A stretch of DNA of 64,000 bases from Lotus japonicus. Lineage: Eukaryota > Streptophyta > Magnoliopsida > Fabales > Fabaceae. Below are positions 44,149 to 55,572 of the stretch, one piece after another. The stretch lies in the NCBI RefSeq assembly GCF_012489685.1, contig NC_080043.1:54644289-54708288 (forward strand), read 5' to 3'. A program made the position numbers and the translations under genes. Under the pieces are notes generated by a model. The model made no database searches and had not been told where the DNA came from. It saw nothing but the letters and a program-made list of their open reading frames with translations. Every line of letters begins with the position of its first letter. Positions within the stretch are counted from its first letter, which is position 1.

Positions 44149-44877
44149 GGCGAGTGAAATCGCGGGAAAATGAAAATTTCGCGATTCCGATTTTTGCAGC
44201 ACGATCACCGAGAAATTCTAAGAGAGATTCTGGCGTCATAATTCCAGAACTCAAAACAAATATCTAGGATTTGGGAAAAACGATATCCAAAACGCCAAAA
44301 GCGGTGTAAGTTAGTTTGTCCCGAAAAACTACTTTTTGCTGTGATGCTCAAACGACAAAACTTCCTAATGAAGAAAGATTGGAAACGTCGAAAAAAATCT
44401 GGCAACGTGGATGGAATCTTCGTTAGAAGTCCCGAATAGAAAAATTCTTCATCCATTGCTCGAAAATAGGGTTTTGAAGCAAAGAAATTAGCGTCGGCGA
44501 ACTTCCGAAAAGTAAATACTATCGTGCGTACAGTCCAGAGTTCCGAAATGAAACGCTGGTCGATGGAAAAATAAAGAGAATCTTTAAATTTTCCGAGAGT
44601 TCGAAATCTCACTCAAAACGTTGCTTTAAGAGCGAAATAGCCTATTCTGGACACGCTCGCCATAAGGCAGGTGTGCAGACGACTCGCACTAACTCCGAAA
44701 ACAACTACGCAACATTCCTCAAGAAATTCCTGAACTTTCTTCTTCATTAATCTTTCTCAAATGTCAAACTCCTGTCACGCTTACACTGATTCTACGTGTG
44801 AGTCGGAAACTTAACTTGTTCTGAAAATCCAGGTCTTACAATGCTCCCCTCCAAAAAGAAAGTTTCGTCCTCGAAAC

Positions 44878-45150
44878 TCAGAGTTCTGCGAAAAGTCCGG
44901 AATACAGTTCCTCGATCTTATCTTCCAATTCTCATGTAGTAGTGCCTGTGTCATTGTTCCTCATAATCTTTACTTAAGCAATCTGCTTTCCCCTTAACTG
45001 TTTCACTCTTCTATCCCCACTGCTAACTGTCGGCGTCTCAAAAGACAAAACATCATTCAACCTCATGTCGTCTGACTCGATTACTTGCGTCGGACCTCTG
45101 TTTGAAATGATACCGGTTGGCACTCCGTGCAGTCGCACAACCTTAGCCAC
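44878..45150 (-). pseudogene. Integrase scrap of B2
   Basis: Same 91-codon fusion as 14666-14938: RLHGVPTGIIS-type core joined to VIESDDMRLNDVLSFETPTV and KQLRGKQIA, with the same stops. Followed by PPT and LTR. Confidence 0.8.
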
Positions 45151-47217
45151 TTACTTCTTTACTTTCGGTTGTCCGGAATTCTTCTTAAACTCAGTGCCTC
45201 TCTGTCATCTCAAAGTAGATACTCAACTTGTCCTCGTGATCTTCATCTACAGTCCAAAACTCCACTTGTTCGTTCGATAACTTCTAGACGAATCCTCCCC
45301 CTTGGAAACCGCTAGTCCATTAAAACACCTCTAACTTCGTAACTATTTTTACACACACCAAGAAATCACACTTCTACTTAGTCACTATTCGAATTAAAGC
45401 TCGACTTATGTCCTTATTTCTTGTCCTTCACTAATCTTATCCCCTTCAACATCAATTTATCAACAACTTATAAGATAATCCTCTTCTTAATATCTAACAA
45501 TCCAGTATTATCGTCTTCTTCCTTAGAACTTCCCTCACTCAAACCTATTTACACTTACTGAAATCCCTAACACTTCGCACAAATCGAGACTTATCCTCTA
45601 GAAGATTAAATCATAACTATACCTCAAGGGACTTAACTAGCCATTTCATCATCCGATCCTTCAACATTCTGAGATTTAACTGTTATCGTAACCGCTAACA
45701 CCACCAAATCTCTTATGTGTACAGGAATCTCAGCTCACTAGGTCAACCTTAGCCCTAGGATTCTCATTCAACTTTAGTAAAATTCACTTGTTACCCGTAA
45801 TATGCACCATCAAAATCCATAACAAAGTTTCATTCACTCTTAGGCTCTAAGAAACTTGTCAAAATATGACAACCTCAGGTATTCATCTTAATACTAACAC
45901 CTTCCTTTTTGTGACTCAATCACCATCTCATCAATCAACTTCTTAATCTCTCAATCAAATTCTTACAAACTTCGAGTCTTACACACCTTAGACAACCATT
46001 CATAGATTTAAAACCTAAACCTTCACCAAGTTTGGTCCTCTAATGACCTTTAATCCTTCAATACTTCTTAAATGAATATTCGTTTCTTAAAAACTATAAC
46101 TCCTTCACTTACCCAAACGACCTGATAAGTGTCGTCATGCTTCCACACTCACCACTTGGTCCTGCTATCCATAATCATAACCTATTATGCTAACATCATT
46201 CAAATCTTATCACATGGTCATTATGTCCGCAATCTCATAATCAACATCAATCGATCACCGACCTTAACACTCCACACAACCCAGAATTCCCTTACTTCAA
46301 GATCTCTCTTATACTACACCTCAATGGTCTTAACCCGAAACTCACCTTCAGGTCTTCAATCTTCTAAGATTCAACTCCTATTGTCACACCTACAACCATA
46401 AGATCTCCTCCTCGTACGTGATTCTCGGCTCTCAAGATTCAATCTTAACCCTAAGATTTCAATCCAACTTAGTAAATCTCACTTAGTAATCTTAGCATAT
46501 TTCCTTGGAATCCATATCACCAACCTCAAGTATTCAACTTATGCTAAAACTTTCTTTCTCCAACTTAATCATTAATTCAACACTTTTCAAATGAAAATTC
46601 ATCTCTTAAGACTATAATGTCTCCACATATTAATCAAACGCTTAGCGAAACTTATTGCTCGAACTCGACTATAACAATCTAGTTCAGAGTTAATTCTTCT
46701 CACTCTTGCTACCATCAAGCTATCATCTAAAACCTGATTAAATCCAACTTATTTAGTCTCTAACAATTCCACTCAGCAATCACATAACCTATAACTTCAT
46801 AACTTCCGAGAAACTACTTAATACTTTTCCAGCACTAAATCTCTTGACTTGGTCTACCTTTACTTGGAGTAATCACACGAACTAACCAATCAATGTCTAT
46901 ACGACACTCATCGACTTCCACAGATTCAAATCTTAATCTTTTACAATCAAATGCTTAACACGAACTTTCCTCCCAAATCCGACTAATCCTCAATCAATTC
47001 AAATTCATCTTACCCGTCCTTCTATCAAAGTCCATAACCAGCTGTGATTCCGAATATCACCCCCTCAATATTAGGTTGATCAGGCCTAATACATCGAAGG
47101 TGGAAATTTAGAAAAACCCACTGGAACAGACAATGAGTTCCTAACATCCAATAACCACAAATATCCTGATATCAAGTTCCTAACGATTCTGCTACGGAAC
47201 CACACACCCTCAATCCA
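45151..47217 (-). other. Decayed internal region of B2
   Basis: Counterpart of B1 8900-10637 plus 14341-14665, with no open frame. It contains the undisturbed target (near 45470-45490) into which the A solo LTR inserted in B1. Confidence 0.6.
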
Positions 47218-47949
47218 TGTAAAAGGTTAATCTTTCCTCGTCAGTTGAGCCAAAGGTCCAACAATCTTGGCAAATCCCTCAATGAAGCGTCTATAATATC
47301 CAGCTAAATCCACAAAACTTCTGATCTCTGTCACCATCTTCGGTTGCTCCCAAGCCAAAACAGTCTCCACTTTCGCCGGATCCACAGCTATGCCCTCCTT
47401 CGAGATAGCATGGCCTAAGAAATTGACTTCCTCCATCCAGAATTCACACTTGGAAGGGTTCGCATGCAGCTTTTTCTCCCTCAACACTTGTAAAACTTGG
47501 CGCAAATGTCCTTCATGTTCCTTTGCGTCCTTCGAATAGATCAATGTGTCCTCAATAAACACCACCACACGCCGATCTAAGAACTCCTGAAAGATGCGGT
47601 TCATGTAATCCATGAAAACAACAGGTACATTCGTCACTCCAAACGGCATCACTAGGTACTCATAGTGTCCGTAGCGTGTTCTGAAAGCAGTCATCGGTAT
47701 ATCCTCAGTCTTCACTCTGATCTGATGGTAGCCTGACTTCAAGTCTACCTTGGAAAATACGGCAGCCCCTCCTAATTGATCTATCAAATCATCTATCCTC
47801 GGCAACGGGTATCGGTTCTTGATCGTCGCCTTGTTCAGTTGTCGATAATCCACACACAATCTCGACCTTCCGTCTTTCTTCTTGACTAAAAGCACTGGCG
47901 CTCCCCACGGTGAAACACTTGGTCGAATGAATCCTTTTGCCGAAAGATC
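47218..47949 (-). pseudogene. Reverse transcriptase fragment of B2
   Basis: Minus strand frame from [20 protein letters not shown] through [67 protein letters not shown] to [10 protein letters not shown] and a stop; it covers the RT palm but lacks N-terminal sequence and RNase H. The catalytic motif reads [10 protein letters not shown] where family A has [10 protein letters not shown], so the first metal-binding Asp is Glu and the enzyme is probably dead. B1 lacks this block entirely. Confidence 0.9.
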
Positions 47950-48099
47950 CTCCCCGAATCCGATTCAAAACTAAACGCCCTAAAATCCTACGTATCGTAC
48001 CCATAAGGAATTTCCCTGAGATCCTAGCTTCCTTATCAACGCGTCGGTAAAACAACTTCCTAGCTCAGCGTGCTATCTTAGGCCCCGTGTAACTTCTAT

Positions 48100-48223
48100 A
48101 GTTAAATCACGAGCAACCTCGAATAAGGTCCTACTAGGAATAATAATCATAAGATCATAGTCTAAGTAGTAAATACAAGTTGGGCGCGTCACACTCGTTT
48201 CGAAGATAAAGGAGTAAGTTATT
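48100..48223 (-). pseudogene. Protease remnant of B2
   Basis: Counterpart of the 8640-8800 remnant; the sequence after the gag stop aligns with B1 and has no DSGA motif. Confidence 0.45.
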
Positions 48224-49009
48224 CTAGAATAAGAGAACAGTTAAAATATTACCATCGTTCCCACGTTCTTCCTCGTTCGACTCCTCAACTCTTGCTCCTT
48301 CCTTGATATGAATCCTTTCCTCTGTAGCAAGTTGTTTTCCTTTCCCAACATTCCTTGATGATTCGCCCTTGAGTGCCTTACAATCTCTGGAGAAATGTCC
48401 CGGTTGGTTGCAATTAAAGCATAGTTTTCCCTTGATCTTGCACTTACTAGCATAGTGCCCTACTTACCTGCACCTGTAACACGTCACTGCTCTTCCCGAA
48501 GTCTTGTTTCCTGTCCCTTCGGTAGCATCATTCCCTTTCATCTTACTATCAGACGTTTCCTCCTGGGGTGTCTTGCAGTTCACAGCTAGATGCCCCTCTC
48601 GGTTACACTTGAAGCATCTCCGTCCAGTCACTGAGCACTTGTTAGCAAAATGCCCAAACTTTCCACAACGAGTACATGTCACACCTTTGTAACCAACTGG
48701 CTTCCCTCCAGTATCAGCAGTCGTTGTTTTGTACACTCTTGGGATAAGATTTCTTCTCCCGGAACGCTGATATGGTCCCCACTGACGGTAGCTCTCCCTT
48801 CCGTTGTAGCCTTGGGAACCTGACCTCATTGGTCCCCCAGCTCCTGTTCGGTTCATTCCTCTTTGTTGATACATTGCTGTCGCCATCAGTCGTTGGTGAT
48901 GCTCACGTGCAGCCTCTTCAGCGCGCATATAAGCGTCTTCCGCAGCCTGGTTCATCATTGCCTCGATCAGTGTAGCTATTGCCTCCGCCATCCGGTTAAG
49001 GTCCACCAT
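48224..49009 (-). pseudogene. Shortened gag of B2 with four zinc knuckles, one broken by a stop
   Basis: ATG 49009, MVDLNRMAEAIATLIEAMM. As in B1 the capsid core is missing. Knuckles: CTRCGKFGHFANKC, CFKCNREGHLAVNC, then CYRCR-stop-VGHYASKC and CFNCNQPGHFSRDC. The TAA at 48466-48464 falls inside the third knuckle. The frame continues to TAG 48226-48224. B1 lacks the second pair by a deletion joining NDAT to RDCKALKGESS. The product to the first stop would keep two good knuckles. Confidence 0.8.
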
Positions 49010-49202
49010 CCTATATCTCATCAAACGTCCGATTAGTACTAGCCATACGGTAGCACTAGACAAACCACTCAATCCGATTAAGTAGTGACGCAAGCAATTA
49101 GAGCGAAAATCGCTCTGCAGACAATCAATTTTCACTCTTTGCAGAGTCACACAACCTAGCACAGAAGACCTATTCCCCAAAGACTCCCAAAAGACTCGAC
49201 AA

Positions 49203-49214
49203 GCTCTGATACCA
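49203..49214 (-). other. Primer binding site of B2
   Basis: Minus strand TGGTATCAGAGC, three bases inside the 5' LTR edge at 49218. Confidence 0.95.
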
Positions 49215-50154
49215 CAATGTAACACCCCGATTTCCAGGTGTCACTTTAGTAACCAAAAATAATCTTTACGCGGAAAACAGGTAATTTTTTTTTTTTCGTT
49301 TTCTTTCCTTTAAATCAAAACGATAAGGAAGTAAAGACAAAACCCAACTACTAAACTAACCGATATACAACATATATACATGTACAGCCTCAGCTGCACT
49401 CCATGTCACGCGCACTCGCAGTGACTCCAAAGCAGTGTGCCCGTAGGCAAATATATACAGACCCAGAAGTGTAAGTGAGAAAATTATAATTACAAACCAC
49501 TAGGAGAAAGTCGGCCTCAATATGGCCTAAGCAAAGACCCCTATGGTCCAACTGACTCACTGTGATCCCTCAGTAAGAGAACCACACGAAAAGTCATGCG
49601 TCGGAAACCTACCCGATCCCAAAAGCAAAACGAATCAGAGCTCTACACAAAACATGACGCCTGCCCAAACCTAACCTCCCAGTGCCAAACCCACAACGAT
49701 CTGAAGTCGGCAAGTTGAAGCTCAACTCCATGCGCCATAGAACTCCTTTCGTCAGACGTCCACGCTCGTCAGTCCGGTCCTCCATGACCCTTCCCCGATA
49801 CGTCGCCCGGTGACCAGCAACATCGATCACCCAAGCGGTGAGGCATCCCGATCCTGCAGCTCATGTCTGATCCCCCCCGAGGGAGAGACCACCGAGAACC
49901 AGTCGGCCATCGACATCTGGCAGCAGGCCGACCGCCCAAACACAAACATACAAACAAAGCCAAGGCGCTAGGGTCAACTCACAGCAATAAGTACATATAC
50001 ACTCAACATGTGACAGGGTATATATATAAGTTGTTATATAAGCATATAAGTAATCCTAGCATGTTATGGCTCTAACATTGCTTCAATAAACAAACAGCAC
50101 ACAGTCTCAGTCAGCATGAATGTATGCGTGAAATGCACAATATGAATCCGGATT

Positions 50155-50399
50155 TGTGACGCGTTCCCGTTCGCCACAAGTGAAGCATTCCCGTTCTTCA
50201 CTATGGATGGACCATTCCCGTTATCCATCCTGGATGAAATCCATCCTGGATGAACCATTCCCGTTATTCATGCTTGGTGAACCATTCCCGTTATTCACCA
50301 TATGATGAACCATTCTCGTTATTCATCATTTATGCAACGTGAACCATTCCCGTTATTCACCATGATATGCACAGGTGAACCATTCCCGTTATTCACCCG
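50155..50399 (-). repeat. Covarying hairpin array, B2 5' LTR
   Basis: Fourth copy of the array. One loop reads CCATTCTCGTTA instead of CCATTCCCGTTA; the other units keep the core. Confidence 0.9.
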
Positions 50400-51836
50400 A
50401 TTGAATGCAACGTGGTTAGCCAAACAACGAATCGCCCTTACCACGAAAGTGTTTAGCTCACAACAAAGGTCGACTTTTCCCCGTCTTTCGTAAATATTTT
50501 CCCCTTCAGTTTTCCTATACTTAAACATTAATAAAAATGATTTCAATTCAGATTAGTCAGGTTATGAGTTTATTTCTCAAAATCTAGGTTTCCCAAGTCT
50601 TTAGTTTTCGAAATTCTAATCCTTCTACGTTTTCCGAAAACCAACCACCCAAAAGAAGTTTCCCGGGGAAAGTCTAAGTAAACCAACAAATACCAACCAG
50701 GCTAGGTCTCAAACCCCTCATTTGGACTTGCCTAGGGTTGCTCATCCAACCCAAAATATCAAAGATCACCAGATCAATGAATCTCCACTCCGAAGTCGCG
50801 TCAAAACGCTCAATTCAACACAACATCACATCATAAGTTATGAAAACAATCATAACAATAAACCATCATCATAATCAATATCATAGCAAAGCATAAGTCG
50901 AATTTATCGACGCCTATCATGCAATCATAGCTAATATATATGTAAGTTGCCCTAACCTCGAGCTGTTCCAGCTTCGCAAACAAAGTTCTCCTCAAACAAT
51001 TGCTCTGAGTCTTCCAAAGTTCCCTCAACTGAACCTCGGAGAAAAACAAAGCAGAATCCAAACAAAATCGATTAGTTCGATCGCAAAACAATACATAAAC
51101 GATAGACAAAGCATTAAAGCTTCAGAATAGGACAATCAGGTACGAAAAGACAAGTTTTCGAAACCGAAAAACTCCCCCCTAAAGGAAATAGTCCACGGCC
51201 TCAAAGGAAAAAGGGCTTCGGCTCTTTTTCTTTGATCAAATCAATTCACAAGATAGTTTTAGAATAAAACTAAGGCAAAGAAACTGTCGGAACAATTTTC
51301 GGACAATCGGGTCGAAATATGACTATCCAGGGGCATTTTGGTCCAAAATAGAGGCTCAAAACTTCAAAGTTATCAGTTCTGAAAACAAATTTGACAACAA
51401 CGATCCTCATGACATCCGTGACAACAAATCCTAAAGGCACGGAGTCAGATTAAGTCTTTTCGACAATAAAGTTTCGAAATGTGAGCAAAAAGGGTTTTGA
51501 AACAGTTTTTCAGATCCTGGACAACTGGATCACAATCAGCGTTTACTGACAGAGGTTTTAGGCTCATGGGAACCTAGAGAACATAACCCAAGCAAGAAAT
51601 CGAAGAAAACGGATAATTTTAGAAAAAGCTCAAAACTGTGAGCACAAAAACGACTTCAGAAACACAACAGAAACAACAATCAGAGGTAGGAATCGTGTTA
51701 GTTACCTCGATACCTAGAAGTAGGGACGAACTGCACGAAGATTGGTCAAGGTTTCGCGAAAAATTCTTCTCCTCCCCTCCCCTTTGAACTCGCGGCCAAG
51801 AATGGAAGAAAATGGAGAGATTTTGCTTTTTCGCGC

Positions 51837-51844
51837 TATTTATA
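51837..51844 (-). promoter_or_regulatory. TATA box of the B2 5' LTR
   Basis: Minus strand TATAAATA, same context as 44141-44148; it would drive the B2 genomic transcript. Confidence 0.65.
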
Positions 51845-52541
51845 GGCGGGTGAAATCGCGGGAAAATGAAAATTTCGCGATTCCGATTTTTGCAGCACGA
51901 TCACCGAGAAATTCTAAGAGAGATTCTGGCGTCAAAATTCCAGAACTCAAAACAAATATCTAGGATTTGGGAAAAACGATATCCAAAACGCCAAAAGCGG
52001 TGTAAGTTAGTCTGTCCCGAAAAACTACTTTTTGCTGTGATGCTCAAACGACAAAACTTCCTACTGAAGAAAGATTGGAAACGTCGAAACAAATCTGGCA
52101 ACGCAGACGGAATCTTCGTTAGAAGTCCCGAATAGAAAAAGTCTTCATCCATTGCTCGAAAATAGGGTTTTGAAGTAAAGAAATTAGCGTCGGCGAACTT
52201 CCGAAAAGTAAATACTATCGTGCGTACAGTCCAGAGTTCCGAAATGAAACGCTGGTCGATGGAAAAATAAAGAGAATCTTTAAATTTTCCGAGAGTTCGA
52301 AATCTCACTCAAAACGTTGCTTTAAGAGCGAAATAGCCTATTCTGGACACGCTCGCCATAAGGCAGGTGTGCAGACGACTCGCACTAACTCCGAAAACAA
52401 CTACGCAACATTCCTCAAGCAATTCCTGAACTTTCTTCTTCATTAATCTTTCTCAAATGTCAAACTCCTGTCACGCTTACACTGATTCTACGTGTGAGTC
52501 GGAAACTTAACTTGTTCTGAAAATCCAGGTCTTACACTCCT

Positions 52542-52812
52542 CCTCTGAAGATGACGGTGGCGGCGGTGCTCCTCCGAATCCTGGTCCGCAGTGAACGCCC
52601 GGTGGCAAGTTGAAGCTGATAGAGCATCGCCTCAACACTCCTGACCTCAAGAGTCCTCCACTGTCCACGTGGTCCTCCATGATGCGCCCCGAATACGTCG
52701 CTCGGTGGCTCGCGGGGTCAACCACCCACGACCCGGGGTCGTCCTGATCTATCATCTCGTACCTAATCCCCCCCGAAGGGTGGACCATGGTGAACCAGTC
52801 CGCAATATTCAT
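52542..52812 (-). pseudogene. LTR ORF of LTR2, N-terminal piece
   Basis: ATG 52812, MNIADWFTMVHPSGG through PPPPSSSEEE, then cut by B2. The open frame upstream of this ATG also has a TAG at 52917-52915 where LTR1 has a Trp codon. Confidence 0.6.
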
Positions 52813-53485
52813 CTGACAAAAGGCGTTGTCCGCCAAAGCACACACAGAAGACGCGAGGGTCAACTCTAAAGAACTATGTAGATAATAAACCCAATAGGTA
52901 CAAATAATAGATAGCTACTTAGGCTTAAAGCTAAAGATGTCATTCCTAGGGTTGCATGTTCCACAATAACATAAACACAATAATAGCAGATAGCATGTTC
53001 CAAATAGGTTTAACAATTACCAATCACACTCAACAACTAAATTAGTATGCATGTTGCATGATATGTATGCAGGTTAACCCAGTCAACCACATGCATTCCG
53101 GAAAGGAATGGACATCAAACGGATCAGCCCTAACACCAGCCACGGTGGAGCCATTTCGGCCCGCGTGCCTCTTACTCCAACAGGGGTAGTCAGATCAGCA
53201 GTAAACCCGTAGGTCTGCCATTTCGGTCTGCTACAAGAGACGTCTACAAACGCTCTTTCACGGCATTCCGGGTCTTATGACCATTTTGGAAACCGACGAG
53301 GTCCAGAGTACGTCCTGTGTTAATACCTCATTAATGTTGCATGTATGCAAAATGATTAGTCAAACAACGTCTCCGTCCTCACTCGACACGTCGCCACGTG
53401 TTCTAGGGAAGTTAAAGTCTCTAAAAGCTTACCCTAAGGTAAAGTCGATTCTGCGACCAAAAGACACACTTCATAACGACACATA

Positions 53486-53615
53486 GCTGCTCCAACAGCA
53501 CCACAACAAACGCTGCTCCAACAGCACAATAACAAACGCTGCTCCAACAGCACAACAATAAACGCTGCTCCAACAGCACAACAACAAACGCTGCTCCAAC
53601 AACACAACAACAAAC
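53486..53615 (-). repeat. 26-bp minisatellite, LTR2
   Basis: Five units as in LTR1; the last reads CCAACAAC, shared with LTR3 but not LTR1. Confidence 0.9.
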
Positions 53616-54820
53616 TCAACACTTGGATCCGACGACACTCCTCGTTTTTCCAAAACTATGATTTGACTTCCAATGCCTTCCTTCGAGGTTGTTATCATTA
53701 CTTAAAGATTTTGAGGTTATTTAAGGTCTTATGAATTTTCTTTATAAAATAGATTCCATTTTGTCTTATCGCAAGTCTTATACATTTTCAGGATCTCCCA
53801 ATCCCAAGTCGCTTCCAGAGGATGTCTCGATCCACTAAACAAAATTAAGGCCCGAACCTCGTTCGTCCTATCAAACTTTCTCAAAACTCTCAAAATAAAA
53901 TCGGCATGACCTGCCCGCTGCCCTCACCTGAAAGTTCTCCAGAATGATCAACTAGTGCTTCCTCGCTCTCAAAGTGTTGGTCCTCGGGGAAATCCTCAAA
54001 AGCACCTTTACAATAAAATCACAGAATACTATCAGAATCTATCGGAAACTAAGCTATCGATACTTACTAAGGTTACTCGAAGTAATCTATACCCTAAGGT
54101 ACGATAAACTAGCGCGAAAGACAAGTTTTCGGAAAAGGAAATTTTCCTCCTCCCCCCTAATAGGGCTCGGCCACTTTGTGCAATTATGGGGCTCGATTTT
54201 TCTTCGATCAAACTTGGTTCCTATGCTTTCATAAGCCGTAACTAAGGGTACTCTGAACTCGGAAAAATTATCGGATCAAAAACTGTCGCAGGGGTATTTT
54301 GGTCATGATTTTTAACTTAGGATTTTTCAAAACTGAAATCCCAAAAATAAAATTTTGCAGGGACGTCACCAACGACGTTTATGACAACTAATCCTACTAG
54401 CACTAAGCTAAGGCGATAGTTTTCAGCCTAAAGGTTGAAGCTTTACACCAAAAACTCCAAAAATGGGTATTTTAGGCTCAAATTGATTCCGGCGGAATTC
54501 CGGCGACATGACGGAAAATCTAACCCGGCAGAAGTGATCTTGGGCGCATAAGGAAGAGGTTTAGAATCAGAAATGAAAGATTCAGGATAGTTTTGCAAAA
54601 ACCCATAAACTATCCGCTCAGAAAACTCTACAGAAAAGCTATGGAAAAAGCGATCAGAGGTAAGGATTAGCGACTATACCTCGAAGCCTTGAAGTAGCAA
54701 CTGATTGATCGACGATCAAGCAAACGATGAAGAAAAACTCTTCTTCCTTCTTCCTTGTTCTTGGCCGCGGTTTTGGGAGAGAAAATGGAGGAGAATTTGT
54801 GTTTTTCTTCCTTTCTTTGC

Positions 54821-54828
54821 TATATATA
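54821..54828 (-). promoter_or_regulatory. TATA box of LTR2
   Basis: TATATATA in the same context as LTR1; it would drive transcription of unit 1 but is separated from it by B2. Confidence 0.6.
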
Positions 54829-55572
54829 AAGGTTGGAAATTCGCGGGAAAATGAAAGTTTCGCGAATCTGATTTTTCCGACTTCATTCTCCATGAATTAA
54901 TAGATATGTTTTGGCAAAAGAGTTCCAAAACTATAAAGAGGTCTCCTTGTATTTTTGGCAACTAAAGCATAGTCGGTATAAAACTATTTTACCCGATAAG
55001 TTGCTTTTTGCATCGAATGTCGGAATGGAAAACTTCCTTCGGAAGAAAGATTGAAATCATCAAGAGAAATGGGTGTACGCGTGTGGAATATTCATTTGAA
55101 GCTCTGAATAGAAAAAGTCTTCATTGTCGAGAAATTCTAGGGTTTTGAAATACCAGGGATTCGGTTTCGGCAAACTTCCGATGATTGGAATCGGACGTTC
55201 GTAGATCCTAGAGTTTCGCCTCGAAATGATTGTGATATATGGAAAAAGAGAAGTTCTAACATTTCTCTGAAGATTTTTGGAATTAACTGCCATCGTGCCT
55301 AAAAGTGAAAATTAGCTATATACTAGGGTTTCTGACCTAGGTTTAAGCGTAAAACGTTCGTGCTATAACTTTTATCGATCATAATGCAATCCTTGAACTT
55401 TTCCTGAACTTTCTCCTTCATAAATATATTTCATTTAATAAACTTTCGTTCAGGTTTCCCTTCACATTACATCAACCCTAATCGTGAATAAGAAGTTTAT
55501 TCACTTAGCATAAACTTAAAAACTCGGGTCTTACATTACTACCCTCCAAAAAGAAAGTTTCGACCTCGAAAC

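Larger units (their letters stand above)
41523..44840 (-). repeat. 3' LTR of B2
   Basis: On plus it starts TGTAACACCCCGATTTCCAG and ends CCAGGTCTTACA. It lacks the five-unit TGTTGTATTGACCGACA array: sequence jumps across one copy of the direct repeat GTTGTGAG (minus strand; junction about 42761-42768). Confidence 0.95.
49218..52536 (-). repeat. 5' LTR of B2
   Basis: 3319 bp. Contains the hairpin array (50155-50399), a frameshifted MADWF ORF (ATG at 49916) and a TATA box on minus at 51844-51837. Confidence 0.95.
41518..52541 (-). mobile_element. Ty3/gypsy family B, complete copy B2, inserted in LTR2
   Basis: The element 41523-52536 (11014 bp) is flanked by CTCCT (41518-41522, 52537-52541). 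LTRs of 3318 and 3319 bp, internal region 4377 bp, PBS for tRNA-Met. The two LTRs look nearly identical, so it is a young insertion relative to A. It encodes only partial gag, an RT fragment and an integrase scrap, so it is non-autonomous. Confidence 0.96.
40517..55535 (-). repeat. LTR2 of family A, shared by both units and split by B2
   Basis: The pieces 40517-41522 and 52542-55535 (with one copy of the 5-bp duplication) add up to 4000 bp. Relative to LTR1 it gained a 305-bp Stowaway-like MITE (41010-41314) and lost about 313 bp at 53919 (LTR1 bases about 33919-34231). The deletion is absent from LTR3, so it arose after the duplication. Confidence 0.92.

Noticed and set aside
40517..55535. 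Two separate family A LTRs instead of one split LTR
   Set aside because: The CTCCT duplication and seamless continuation of LTR1-like sequence across B2 show one LTR interrupted by an insertion.
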